Shown: in pieces, positions 21,669-33,292 of the stretch
Numbering within the stretch: position 1 is the stretch's first letter
Layout: each line of letters opens with the position of its first letter
Source of the DNA: Cadophora sp. MPI-SDFR-AT-0126
Lineage: Eukaryota > Ascomycota > Leotiomycetes > Helotiales > Ploettnerulaceae
DNA: 64,000 nucleotides
Reading direction: 5' to 3'
Assembly (NCBI GenBank): GCA_020747065.1
Contig: JAGMVK010000008.1
Span: 372,001-436,000 of the forward strand
Made by a program: the position numbers and the translations under genes
Notes under the pieces: model-generated
What the model saw: only the letters and a program-made list of their open reading frames with translations
Databases searched by the model: none
Told to the model about the DNA's origin: nothing

Positions 21669-24300
21669 ATGCTAGTGGCGGTGAAAACAAATGTGGTGGC
21701 TGTGCCGCGACGCGGCGAGGCGCATCAGCAAGGCTTCATATGGCAACCAGACAATTCATACTACGAGGCCAGGCTCCTCACATCTTGTATGTTAGAACGT
21801 AAGAGAGAACCTCAAAGGATGGCACTGCACGGAACCATGGGATTTGAGGGCTCTCACAATCAACCTGGACCTAGCTTGGGGACCAAAAGATCTCCAGCCT
21901 TGCCCGCCGGTGTTCACGAATCGAAGAGGCTCTGCACGCAGCCTGGGAAATGGCCTCCTGAAGGTGTGGACTTTGAGATGAGCAATGGAGATTCATCATG
22001 GGAAGCAGCGAAGTTGAGGGAGTAAGTCGCTGCGTCTTGCATATATGAGCTATCTGCTAATATTACATAGCTACCAAATTACCGCTCTCGTTATGATGAT
22101 AGAGAAAGAGTGTGGAATTGTGGGTAACGCCAACTTTCCGACTCTTTGAAATTGTTCAATCAGCTCGAGAGGAACGATGCAGTCAGTAACAGCTCTCCTT
22201 GTATCCAGACAATATGTGACGCATTGGTCCTGGCTTGCAATCCATGCATAGATATCGCCATAAAAATTACTGGAATATCCCAGAACAATCCAACGCCAGT
22301 CTACGGCGGAATACTTGCAGACGTCAGTTGCCGAAACATTTTAGAAGATCGAAACTGACCCAATTCTTCAGGAGATGGGTCTTAGTAAAACCTTGAGCTT
22401 CCTGTCTTTAGTGTCCTGGTCTCTTGACACATTCGTACATCCCTCTGACGACACGTCTGATGTCGGAGTATCTCGAGCGACTTTGACTGTTACGCCAAAG
22501 TCAAGTATGTTCTTGAACATTCCTATCCAGGTTTCTTATTTTCCTTTTTCCCCCCCTCTTCCCTGAGAAAAAACCTTTCTTGTGTTGCTGACTTTCTCAG
22601 TGATTCCGGATTGGCAACACCAAATCAAAAGGTACCACAGTTGGGTCCATATACGCAAGCTATCTGTCGCTGATAAGTATTGATGAGTAGTCACTTCCAT
22701 GCGGGCAAATTACGACAAGTGGTCTATCATGGGCAGAACCGACGCCAGGTGGCGTCGAATTTGACTCAAGCAGACATTGTTCTTACAACCTTTGAAGCTT
22801 TGAGGAGAGAGTTGCGACAAAAGGACCACTTTTCACATGTTCGTGGCGTCGGGTTGTTCTCGATGAAGGTAAGTATCTCAGGTTACAAAGTTGTCTTAAT
22901 ACTAGCTTATCAGGATTCTAGCACATCATGTTCGCAATAGATTGTCCAAACTGTTCGAGGCTGTCTGCTCGGTCTCCTCGAGAAGCCGGTGGTGTCTTAC
23001 AGGAACGCCAATACACAACTCGCTCCACGACTATGGAGCCCTACTGAGTTTCGTAGGCGTCCCTGTAGTAATGGATAAGTCCCAATTTGACTTCTGGATA
23101 ACGTCTCCAGTCAAGCGGAAGCAGAAAAATAGTCTGACTTTACTTGAAGATCTTGTTAGAGCTACCTGTCTTCGACGAACAAAAGAAGTAGTACAAGACT
23201 CGCTTCAACTAACCCTCCGTAGCGAGAGAGTCGAAAAGATCAAACTGCATCAAAAATACCAAGAACTGTATGAACTTTTCAGAGAAAAGACGACCAGAAT
23301 TGCAGCTGGTCTAGCATAGAAAGGTGAAAATTCACCAGAAATGAGTAAAGGCAAAGACGAGAATGTTGTGATGCTCATCAACTTCTTAAGGCGGATCTGC
23401 AACCATGGAGAAGACTTATTACCACATTCTGCACTGGAGGCATTCAGAGCCAATAGTGCGTCGCTGGACTGGGAAATGATGCGAAGTTGCAACAAGACTT
23501 GCGATTCCTGTGGATCTCTTATCGAGGAGCTTGACTTTCTTTCCGACGACAATGCAGAATTCGATTGCCACCACTCCTTCTGTGCATCATATAACAGTCA
23601 GAGCGATAATGCAGGTTCAGAGGATGTACGCAGATGTCCAAAGTGTGCGGCCAAGCAAACAAGATCCGAACACTCCACTACCCGACCGCAATCCACGATG
23701 CGATTTTCTGCCAAGGTGGAAGCTCTGATGCAAAATCTTCGCACTGAACAGACTCTGGAGCAACATGGAAGCAAAGAGTTCCCCGTAAAGAGGTGCCCAA
23801 CCACAATTTATCTGAATACCCACGTACTCAATGGAAGAGATCAAAGTGCTAACTGGTTGCAGTGTAATTTTCAGCCAATGGACCAAAATGCTCGACTTGA
23901 TCGCCGATGCCCTTGCGCATCATGGCTTTGAGTTCCAGAGAATAGACGGCCAAAGCGGTCTAAAACAAAGGAGCACTGCGATACAGCAATTCAAATCTAA
24001 TGCTGAATGTACAGTCATGATTGCGACTGTCGGTAGTGCAGGAGAAGGGTGAGTGCTGGTTTACGCCAACCACGAAGATTTTGGCAGCTTTATTTTTTAC
24101 GTTCTGTTGGATATTGATACAAGCAGTCTCTAGGGTAGAGCTCAGCTGCCAATCATGTGCATCTGATAGAACCTCATTGGAATTCAATGACTGAAGCGCA
24201 GGCTGTCGATCGTGTGCATAGGATACACTAGCATGGATCGAGCAAGACAGAATGCGAGACCTCACCACACAACTCTTCTCCACTTTCGAGCAGCAATACA
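21669..24300 (+). pseudogene. Broken SNF2/RING helicase (Rad5/HLTF type)
   Basis: Remains of a DNA translocase with a RING finger between the helicase lobes. Motifs in order: motif I GGILAD/EMGLSKT, split by an intron at about 22321-22371 (the usual GLGKT Gly is Ser); the motif II segment WRRVVLDEAHH near 22850-22930; motif III CLTGTPIHN; a C3HC4-like finger (CDSCG ... CHHSFC ... CPKCA) at 23505-23650; lobe 2 IFSQWTKMLDL and GSAGEG near 23860-24050; motif VI EAQAVDRVHRI near 24200. Damage: a one-base frame change just before the DEAH box (near 22840), an in-frame TAG at 23317-23319, another frame change around 24145, and a TAG straight after motif VI where GQTR is expected. These breaks together argue for a pseudogene rather than missed introns. 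Boundaries are approximate. Confidence 0.8.
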
Positions 24301-25067
24301 ATGCAAAATCTGACTCTGGGTGTCAACCACACACCCAGTAAGAACCAAGAACCTACCATCTACCACTACACCTAGCAAATTTCATCCTTACCACTCTCAT
24401 CCACATAAGGCAATGCCAAAATACAAACAGCACAGTTGCGCTTCTCGACACGGGAGCCGTCGCCGTCGTACCCGAGCTGGGCGCGCGAGGGCAATATACT
24501 CGGCTTCTTAGAAGGGCATAAAGGTCTGTGTCTTATGAGATCAATACCAAGTTCGTGTAATGAACAGAAGCCTCCTGGCGCGAGAGTCGTGATTGATGTT
24601 GCGCGGGTCAGTATCGTACCTTTTCGGCGATTTGAGAGGTGCGCAGGATGGGAACCGGCGCTTGGTGAGATGCGGGATGAGGAGGTTGTTTTGCTTTTCA
24701 TTGATATGGCCATTCTCTTAGTAAACTGCTAAGAACATACCAATCGAGCAGGGGACCAAAACAAATTCCGTTCGAATAGGCTCGCTAAGCCTCGGGGGGC
24801 TACAGTAACGGTGGTGGAGAAAATAAACAACCTAAGCGAGGAACGAGGCAAGGCGAGGTCGTGACGTCAACGACCATTTCTGTCTCTAATTTAGCTTCAA
24901 TTCATACAAACCAACTCTTCCTACAAGATTAGAAATAAACTTTCATAATCGTAATCGAGACAAGTTTCAAGACTTTCATCCCTTTTCAACTTGGTCTATA
25001 TTATTCGACACCTAGCTCAAAACAATACTTAAAACTGTCGCCACTCGCGATTCAAACAACATACAAA
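24301..25067. other. Intergenic
   Basis: No recognisable gene. Frames at 24320-24732 on both strands are open but carry no motif I know. The block 24780-24870 is a GC-rich patch with partly inverted CTAAGC/GCTTAG-like words, possibly a small repeat. The 5' leader of the next gene follows. Confidence 0.45.
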
Positions 25068-25786
25068 ATGGTCAAAGACAGCGAAACCGTAATCAAGTAC
25101 GCTTCCCCCTAACAGACCCTCTACCCCGTGCATCCATAACCAAACCAGAAAATTAACACTCGCACTGACTCTCACTTTTACAGGGAGTTCAACGAACTCG
25201 TCAACATGTCATCCTCCGAGCTAGAGAGCTGGCTGAAGGAAGAGCAGTCTACGAGTTCGGGGTGGAGCAAGGATGATGGCAGTGGAGAGACGATTGGGCA
25301 TGATAGGTGGGTTATCCAAACTTCGATTCTTTTCTTTCATTTCAATATCTTTCCCTTTTGATACTGTACACCAGCAGCTAGCAAACATTCCCAGGTGAGG
25401 AGGAAGATGGGTCCGATTTCTGGGGATTGAAAGTTGCGAGATGAAGAGAAATGGATAGATGTTAGTAGATTGACCGACTGACCTGTTTTGAATCAGTGGT
25501 CGCAAAATCGTCGAGATCCTAAAGAAAAACCCAAAGAAAGATCCAGAGAGTTATGATGAAGGTACCTCATCTCCCCCTCCCTCTCCTCTCGCCTCTCCCC
25601 CAAATTTCCCTCCCACCCCTCCCAACCCACTGCTTGACTAACTGGTACGAAGACGACATCGACCACATGCGTCGCGTAGTAGCATATTGCAAGCGGCATC
25701 TAGCGCAGGAGGAGAAGGCGAAGCAGGATACGGAGAGTAAGAGTTATAAGAGTTTGAAGAATTGGGGGCATGATGCTTTAAAGTGA
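25068..25786 (+). CDS. DUF3140-like small protein
   Basis: Four exons (25068-25096, 25184-25306, 25497-25561, 25653-25786) give 116 aa. It starts MVKDSETVIKEFNELVNMS and contains SSELESWLKEEQS, GRKIVEILKKNP and DDIDHMRRVVAYCKRHLAQ, matching the DUF3140 family found in fungi and actinobacteria; the biochemical role is unknown. The protein is charged and helical, with no signal peptide or membrane span, so it is cytosolic or nuclear. Each exon is too short to stand alone; the frames agree only after splicing. Confidence 0.8.
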
Positions 25787-26098
25787 GGGATTGAGGTGGC
25801 TCCCTGTTGAGAGAGAGTTGAGAGTTGATTGGGAATTGTGAAATATGGATTATATAGATAGATGGGAAATTTCACGATTGAGGAATTTGATTGGAATTTC
25901 GAGGAGGCTTTTATATATGAGTGTTTGTGAAGAAGTTTGAAATCTCCCCTTTTTCTGGATATTGATAGCTGAATGAAATCTCTAGCGTGACTGACACGAC
26001 ATGACATGACTTGACTGGATTTGACTGTAGCCGAACACCATCCTAACCTAACGCCTCGCACAACAAACAGAAATATGAGATGAGACATACAGAATCAT
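25787..26098. other. Convergent 3' region
   Basis: 312 bases between the ends of two convergent genes, AT-rich, with only 3' untranslated sequence expected. Confidence 0.6.
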
Positions 26099-27325
26099 TC
26101 AATCGTCCTTCTCAGCAGGCTTTATCTCCTCAGCCTTGACCACCTCCACCTTCTTCGTCTCCGCCTCAAACGCCTCAGCCATAGCCGCCTCCGCCTCGTC
26201 ATCATCGAAGTCATCCTCTGCAACCTTCGTCACAGGCTTAACAACCTCCTTCGTCTTAACCACCTCACTCTCCTCAACAACAGCCTTCGCCCCCTGCAAA
26301 AGGCTCTTCCCGCCCAGACTCCAATCTATACACTCCTCAGCTCCATACCTCTCCTCCAACCACTCATTCGTCTTTTTGAAATGCCCGCAATCAAACCAAC
26401 CCCTGCTCGCACTCAATGGGCTAGGATGCACACTCATCAACACCAAATGCCTCTTCCTATCCACCTTGACCACCCTCTTGCCAGCGGGCGTTCCCCAAGC
26501 CAAGAACACCACTCCTCTTGTGCGCTTCGCAGCTACCAAGTCAATGACTTTCTGCGTGAACTTCTCCCAGCCGCGATTGGAATGCGAGTTGGCTTCGTGT
26601 GCGCGGACTGTGAGACAGGTGTTGAGCAGGAGGACACCGCGCTGAGCCCAGGGTGTGAGGAGTCCGCTGTTGTTGGGAGGCGGTGTGAATGAAGGGTAGT
26701 CGCGGCCGAGGGCTTTGTAGATGTTCTTTAGAGAGGGGGGTGCAATGGTTGGGGACTGGACGGAGAAGGAGAGGCCGTGGGCTTGGTTGTCGTTGTGGTA
26801 GGGGTCTTGGCCGAGGATTACGGCTTTGACTGTGTTGAAGGGGGTGTGGCGGGACCTGTATGTACACAATTGCAGTTAGCATTGACTGCAAGTAGAGAGT
26901 CTGTAGAGCGTTGAATGCTGGAAAAGGAGACTTGTGGAGTGTGAGGGGTACAGGCAGACGAACCAAGAATAAATATCCGCCTCCTTCGGGAATATTTTCT
27001 TTCCACTCTCCCTCTCCCTCTTCAAGAATCTTTTCAATTCAAGGAACCCCGTACTCGTAACCTCGTCTTTCAACTCCTTCAGCCAACTTTCATGCAGTGT
27101 GTCAATCTCCAGCTTTAACAGCTCTTTCTGCTCGGCAGTCAAGCTCTTTACCCATTTCTCCTTGTCGAAATTGACTACCGGGGCATTTGCGAAGTTATTG
27201 CCATTGACGGATTTGTTAGGGCCAGAAGATTTTGGAGCGCCGAAGAATGAGGTTATACTACCGTTTGATTTTGGCTTCTTGGCCTCCGAGGTGGGAGCGT
27301 CGGTGGCTTTGCGTTTTAGAGACAT
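26099..27325 (-). CDS. UNG1: Uracil-DNA glycosylase (family 1)
   Basis: Base-excision repair enzyme that removes uracil from DNA in the nucleus and probably mitochondria. Exons 27325-26964 and 26855-26099, joined across a 108-nt intron, give 372 aa. The junction reads DIYSWSRHTPF, as expected for the family, and fixes the unusual GTTCGT donor. Catalytic motifs: the water-activating loop GQDPYH, GVLLLNTCLTVRA, and the DNA-intercalating loop HPSPLSASRGW. The N-terminus has a basic nuclear-localisation-type stretch (KRKAT ... KKPK) and ITSFF, which resembles a PCNA-interaction box. After the catalytic domain there is an unusual acidic Ala/Glu/Val/Lys-rich tail of about 70 residues. An MCB-type ACGCGT site lies upstream. 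Confidence 0.96.
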
Positions 27326-28010
27326 GGTGAAGTGGCGGATTGGAAGATGAAATTGGGAGCGGAAATGGTGATGCAGTTGATATCTGGGATGTAGACGGCC
27401 TACAGAAGTGAGGGAAAACAGTTTGCAGGTTATTGTCGCCGTGATTCTGAAGTGAAGTTGACTTCACTTTATTTAGTGCGGAGAAGGGAGAGGGCCGAAT
27501 CTGAAGTGGATATAGTGGTTTAAAGTGGAGGTTGGGTTGGTCGAGGCGAGAAAAAGGAGTGGAGCGAGCTGAGCTGAGCTGAGGTAAGGTTAGGGCGGCG
27601 CGTTTATAATGACGCGCAGACGCGTAAAGAGCGTCGCGAAGTCAGAGGTCCGAGCAATTCTCGCGATCAACCAATGAAAGAGGAGAATTAAGGCCAAGGA
27701 AATTGGGATATCTCTCGACCTTTGGAGCAGTTGGTGGTGCAAGATTTATGAGCCTATCGATGAGATAGAAGTAGCTGCTTCTACTTACGAAGAAGTAAAT
27801 ACGATGACGCTGTGAAAGGATCCGACTAACTAATCAATGAAGTACTTCTAACAGGTATTATGTTTGATTTCTATTTAGTATTATACAAGACTGCCCACAA
27901 GCCATCAAAACGCCCAATTCGCTATGCTTGAATGCAATGAAGGTTTTCCCAAACCTTTTCTTTTCGTACGCCCTCGAAAAGCAAAATCGAGAATGGAGTG
28001 GTATCATATT
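27326..28010. other. Intergenic, UNG promoter and carrier 3' end
   Basis: 685 bases with no gene seen. The promoter part carries a short AGCTG repeat near 27570 and a CpG-rich patch at 27595-27645 with ACGCGT and related words. Confidence 0.6.
27620..27625. promoter_or_regulatory. MCB element (ACGCGT) upstream of UNG
   Basis: ACGCGT, the Mlu I cell-cycle box bound by MBF at G1/S in yeasts, lies 295 bases before the uracil-DNA glycosylase start, with a related GACGCGC at 27611-27617. G1/S control of UNG1 is known in yeast; here it is inferred from the site only. Confidence 0.4.
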
Positions 28011-29418
28011 TTACACGGCCGTTTTCTTCCTCTCAGCCCTCTCGTTCACGCTTCGAAATGCCCGCTTTCCGACCTCGTAACAACTGATCATGATAGCACA
28101 CGATGGGGCAATCTTCAGTGTTCGGGGAATCCACCCTCGCCACAATCCCGCTAATCCTTCTTCTTTGAAGATATGCCAGAGGAATCTGGGCATCGATCGT
28201 TCTTCTGGTGCCAGTGCTTTTTCGGCTCCTGGTAGTTGTCCTGGCTCGAAGACCTGTCTCCTCGTCTTGCCGACGTCGAATGGCATAGTCAGAATCGACG
28301 CAACTGCTCCTGAGGAAGCGCCTGCGACGAAACTGTCCAGGAATGTGTTATAGTGGTTCTCTCGACTTTGAGACCTACTCCTCGCCCGTGCCCTCGATCC
28401 ATCTGCCGAAAAAGACCGTCCTCGTCGTTTCTCTCTCACTTCCGTCAGCAAGCCCCGGATGCTTTCGTATCCCAGCCAGTAAATCCCCGAGAATGGTACA
28501 TCCCTCCACATCGTCAAAGTCAGACCCCTCCACAAAGATGTATATCCATGCGCAGCAATCATTTCTCCCATTCCTTGAACGGTCTCTCTGAAATGGGCTC
28601 CTCCAGTTGATCGACTGGCCTGTAATCTCGTCCGAAACATCTCAATGGGTCCAACAGCTGTAGCAGCAACTATCCTTGCCGTCGCTCCAGAAACGAGTGG
28701 CGCATAGGTATCTGAGAAATATCGATTTATCGGACTCCGATTATTGAATCGTAACCAGTCATACCCAGTAAAATATATGATATTTGCTGGTACTGTCATC
28801 ACCAGAGTTGGCGATAATCCCCGCCACAAAGAGCTCACTCCTTCATTCCGTGCAATCTTCCGTAGGCCGTCGAATGTGGAATTGTAGGATCGCTTTTGTG
28901 TTTCCTCGACCGCACATTCTGCACCGATGTCTCCGAGTTTAGGTGCTGCCATGCAGTATTCGACATTGTTCGTAGCAAAAAATACCTCCCTGCAGCACGC
29001 TGTTACCCCGAGGTTCGGAGGCAGTGTGCTGAATGATCGTGGCGATGATGCGGCGAGCTTCGAAATTGTAGTAAGAGGGGTGGGAGTAGTAGGTTGGGAT
29101 TGCAATCGGACTCGAACGACATCCAGAGGCGTTACTGCGACCTTGTCAGCATTGTCTTTGCCCACAACAAGTCCGTCGAAGCTCACCCAACAATGAAGTC
29201 AACAAACTTCCAGACATGGCGGATATCATCTTCTGCCCCGCCGTAATACCAATTTCGATGTCCTCATTATCGCCAGACATGGCTATTGTTGAGGATTCTC
29301 CTGGAATTGGATTATCTCCATGTATTCTATCATGTCCCTGGCCTCGTAAAACCTCTCTGTCAAAACTTGTGGCGAGGTCCTCGTCAGAATGCGAAAGACT
29401 ATCCCAAGTCGCAGGCAT
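28011..29418 (-). CDS. MTM1: Mitochondrial carrier, MTM1 / SLC25A39-40 type
   Basis: Inner mitochondrial membrane carrier. Yeast Mtm1 is needed for manganese/iron-sulfur and PLP handling, and human SLC25A39 imports glutathione; which activity applies here is not visible. Two exons (29418-29187 and 29134-28011) give 451 aa. Three carrier signatures are present: TPLDVVRVRLQSQ at the exon join, GPIEMFRTRLQ, and MPFDVGKTRRQ, each opening a repeat of two membrane helices. The GVTACCREVFF loop between helices 1 and 2 is typical of the MTM1 group. The ATG at 29418 adds 46 residues before a second in-frame ATG at 29280 (MSGDNEDIEIGI), which is also a reasonable start (405 aa). It is divergent from the F-box gene. 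Confidence 0.88.
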
Positions 29419-29828
29419 TGATAGTTGACTTCCTTTGATAGAGCCGGACAGATCTGCTGTTTAAGAGGTGCAGATACCTCAAGGTCGTCGTCGCTGTTGA
29501 TGTTATTTTTGACGTTGTTGGCCGTGGAAGATGTTGATCCTGATTCTGGAAGACTCCGACTCAAAGTCGATGATGCCGGCAACAAATCCACAGATCGGAG
29601 CCGACTGGTGGAGCTTGGGCAGAAAAAGCTTAGAACAAAGAAATTGGCGGGAAGCGGCCGCTGGGCTGGCGATGACGGCGTTGATAAATGAGATAAGGAA
29701 CCGGGTCGGGCCTCGGACATAAGATCTGATAATGAAGAATCACTTTCTTTTGGTAACAACAGCTCCACAGCCATCAACAACAGCATTCTCCCACCATAGC
29801 TACTCATTTGGATTGTACAACATCGAGA
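29419..29828. other. Divergent promoter region carrier / F-box gene
   Basis: 410 bases between divergent starts. A minus-strand frame (29425-29720) is open and Ser/Pro-rich; it could be 5' leader or an upstream exon of the carrier, but no splice link in frame was found. Confidence 0.5.
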
Positions 29829-31367
29829 ATGGAAGACACGAACCCAGAATTAGAGCAATTCCGCCAACAATGGCGAGCCGAAGTTTCCGCAAGGACTCAC
29901 ACCGACGTCCGAAGAGATACCAAGTCAACAAAGGCACACCGAAGACCACCTCCCATAACCAGTCTGGGATCTAGCAGGATAGTCAGACCTGCACAAGACG
30001 ATGACGAAGAAGAGGCTCCAACTTTTCATTCTCTAGACGGATCTCGAGAGGGATCAGGATATAGCGAAAGCTCCAAGGCCGTAGCCAAAGAGCCACAGTC
30101 TGCCTTGGAACACTATGAGAAAGCGGTAGAGCGAGAAACAACAGGCAAACTTGGAGAAAGCCTGAGCCTCTACCGCAAAGCCTTTCGTGTAAGTTTCAAT
30201 CTTCTTTGTCTCGGAAAAAGTACTGATCCAAGGTAGATGGATGATCGAGTTGATCAGAAATACAAGAGCAAGCACTTCCCACCTTCTTACTTTGCCTCGA
30301 AACCTTCCAACACAAACCCATCAAATGCCTCCGTTACAGTTCCAAATACCGCCCACCACTCCCTAGACGGGCCCCCAAAAACTATAAAGCAACTCATTGG
30401 GGCATTTTCAGGTCTCTCTATCGAGCCGGCCCCCCCAACAATCGAAGGCACTCCTGCGCCTCCATGTCCCATTGCAACGCTGCCGGAAGAGATACTCATC
30501 CATATCTTTACGGATGTTGCCATCTTGGATGTTGCATCATTCGTCAGACTTGCACAGGTATGCAAGCGGATGGCATATCTAGTGGCCACGGAAGAGCAAG
30601 TTTGGAAGCGGGTTTGTCTAGGCTCTGAAGTTGGATTCGGAGCTATGCATTACCAGTGGCAACGAGAAGTTCTCGGCGGCCCACTAAAGGAAGAAGAGCC
30701 AGACTTTGACGACTCGGATCAGGATGTCGTTGCACCTCTGGAGAAAGCGGCAATCACAGAAATACTGCACAGTAGTGCATACGCAGCTTCGTGGCATCAG
30801 ATGTTCCGCACCCGACCAAGAGTCCGCTTCAATGGCTGCTACATCAGTACTGTCAATTACATGCGAGCGGGTCAGGCTTCTCAGTCTCAGGTTACATGGC
30901 ACAGCCCAGTACACATTGTTACGTACTACCGATACTTGCGATTCTTCCGAGATGGAACAGTGATCAGTCTCCTCACCACGAGCGAGCCAGCTGAGGTAGT
31001 TCACCATCTTACTAAGGAATTGCACGACACTCACCGAGGTGGTGCTGCCCCTCATCTTCCCTCAGTTGTCATGCAACACGCATTACGAGGACGATGGCGT
31101 CTATCTACCACAACGGACAACTCCGAAGTCGACATCAAAGACGCCGAGGGCGACGTCTTCATAGAAACGGAAGGAGTAAGCTCGAAATACATGTATCGCA
31201 TGAAGCTTTCCCTACGTTCTGCCGGCAAAGGCGCAAGGAACAACAAACTCGTCTGGCAGGGATTCTGGAATTACAACCTTCTGACCGATGATTCTGGAGA
31301 GTTTACCCTCCGGAACGATAAAGCTTTCTTCTGGAGTCGTGTCAAGAGCTATGGCGATGGAGCATGA
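29829..31367 (+). CDS. F-box protein, Hrt3/Pof7/FBXO9 type
   Basis: Substrate receptor of an SCF ubiquitin ligase. One 48-nt intron (30189-30236) gives 496 aa. Order: acidic/basic linker; a TPR/MIT-like helix pair SALEHYEKAVERETTGKLGE and SLYRKAF immediately before the intron; the F-box ATLPEEILIHIFTDVAILDVASFVRLAQVCKRM at about residues 205-240, split here as ATLPEEILIHIF and VRLAQVCKRM; then the C-terminal beta-rich region with FNGCYISTVNY, VTYYRYLRFFRDGTV and the final FWSRVKSYG typical of FBXO9/Hrt3. The intron join (YRKAFR to MDDRVDQKYKSKHF) reproduces the conserved order of the family. Cytosolic; the targets are not deducible from sequence. Confidence 0.9.
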
Positions 31368-33292
31368 GCCGTAGATACCAGCAAATGTCAATAATGCCGT
31401 CAGCCGAACTCCGTTCTGAATGAAACATGTTTGCTGAGGCCAATTTACTTGAGACTGGGTGCAGAGCTGGTTTTCTGGGCAGGAGTTGCCAAATTCCAGC
31501 TAAGCCAGGAGCTCGCGCACGCCAAGCTCACGGGGTTCACAATCGTTTTTTGGCAAATGAGGTGGGTCCGTCAGACACTCTCTGCCATACTGCTCCATTG
31601 TCGTAGCTCCATCTAGCATTTCAGACGCCTTCCACGATATGGGCCTGGCCAGTCGCCGGCTATCGTATGTATGATGGTCCGCCACAAGTCAAGTAACACT
31701 ATGACAACGCTGCCCGAAAGCCCACTGCCCGATGTCAATACATCCTCACGATGATCTGGTGCAATCGCAACCTCTCGTCTCCAATGCATCAGCAACATCT
31801 CCCCAGTCATATCAATCTGATGGCATTTGCCAGTCCCAACCTCCATCCCACCCATCAGACTTCAAAACGTGTCAGTTTCGATCCTGTGAATGATTTCGTA
31901 CTCGTAGTCCATGACGACTGCTCCTCAAATCTCAAATCGATAGGGATATAATTAGTGATAACAGGCTGTCGTCGAAATAGACGAAACTTTGAACTTTCCC
32001 CGCAAGTGGCGTGAAGGCATCTCCCCGTCGGAGACTAAACTTAATCCTCGGGATGTTTTTGTTTCTTCAGGCGTGGAGAGTTTCTTTCATGGCACTTCTA
32101 TTTTGTAGGATTCGTCCACGTTTTGGGGAAGGATCAGGGTGCTTAAGCTTGATCTTATGAAGTATTGACATTCAGGGACTTTGGTCATGCATTAGGACAA
32201 ACAGCGGGGGATTTCAACTGGACTTGGAGAGCTCGTCACCATCCTTTTGGCTTGTTTTCTTCTTTGGATTTAGAACTCAAGGAGTCGCAAATCACTTAAT
32301 CCTTTGCGAAAGGTTTCTTCACTCCGCCCCCAACCATCTGCACTACCTCATCATAACGAACAACCCATACCAATACGTACCACCCGCAAGCAATCTGATC
32401 TCATCTCACATCATCTCAGAGATCTCACGGCTTGCTTTTGACAAATCAAGATAGAACACCCCTAATCCAAGCGTGCCGTGCTCCATGCTCGCGAAACTTC
32501 CACGCCAGTGTCTGAGGTTTCGACGATGAAACATCCGCCTCCGCCCTCCAACCACACACATCAAGCATCCACAAATTCGTCCACATCCTCGTCGATGCAC
32601 TCGTTAGACTTGCCTGTTAAGGTTGTTCTCCCACGCCGTCTGAACGCATATGTTCGCCATCCGGGCCGAGCTTAGCTTTTGTTTCATCTGCTGCTCGAGT
32701 CCACGATTTACTTCGCGCTTCGCCACGCTGCCATCGTCGTCACTTCTGAATCCTCATTCGTCAGTCGGTACTTCTTGGTTTTTGCAGTAGGGGTCGTTGG
32801 GGAGAGGGGAGTCGTAGATCCTACGCAATGGTGGACTGCGAGTAAGGAGAGACGGGCTCGGCTTCATGGCAGTCAATGGGTAGGGGTGTGCGTTCTAGAA
32901 ACAAATATAAGCGTCCAACGCTCCCTGCTTTGGTGTGAGTTGGACACGACACCCTCGTCAACTTCGATCGATCTTTTTGACTTCGACTTTGGATTTCGCG
33001 TATCGATTGAAAGAAGTCTTGACAGAACTTTGGTCGTAAGCTGGGTATTCGATTGTTCCGTCAAGTCAGTCAGGCTAAGCTTTGCGTTCGTGGACGGGAG
33101 CCGGGAGATCGGAGATATACTTTCGATCTTGGGATCATATGATGGATATGATGCTTTAGACTAGTCACTTAACGACACCGCTTACACATTCGTTACGGCA
33201 CGTCACATGTGAGCAATTCTAAAGATCTTGCCCATCTCGAATCACGTAGAAGTTCCATTTCTCGCCATCACGAACTTGCATTATCCATCGAC
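31368..33292. other. Intergenic, 1.9 kb, no gene seen
   Basis: Several open frames (for example + 32679-33164) have no domain, no splice pattern and skewed composition. TC-rich blocks near 32330-32600 look like 5' leader or promoter sequence. Confidence 0.5.

Noticed and set aside
23300..23340. Treating the in-frame TAG of the SNF2 gene as part of an intron
   Set aside because: No plausible GT donor and AG acceptor pair keeps the frame here, and other frame breaks elsewhere in the gene support a pseudogene.
29425..29720. Ser-rich minus frame as an N-terminal exon of the MTM1-type carrier
   Set aside because: No intron of normal length joins it in frame to the carrier, and the carrier already has two reasonable start codons downstream.
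32679..33164. 161-codon + frame
   Set aside because: No domain, odd composition, no splice structure; the flanks look like promoter sequence of the secreted-protein gene.
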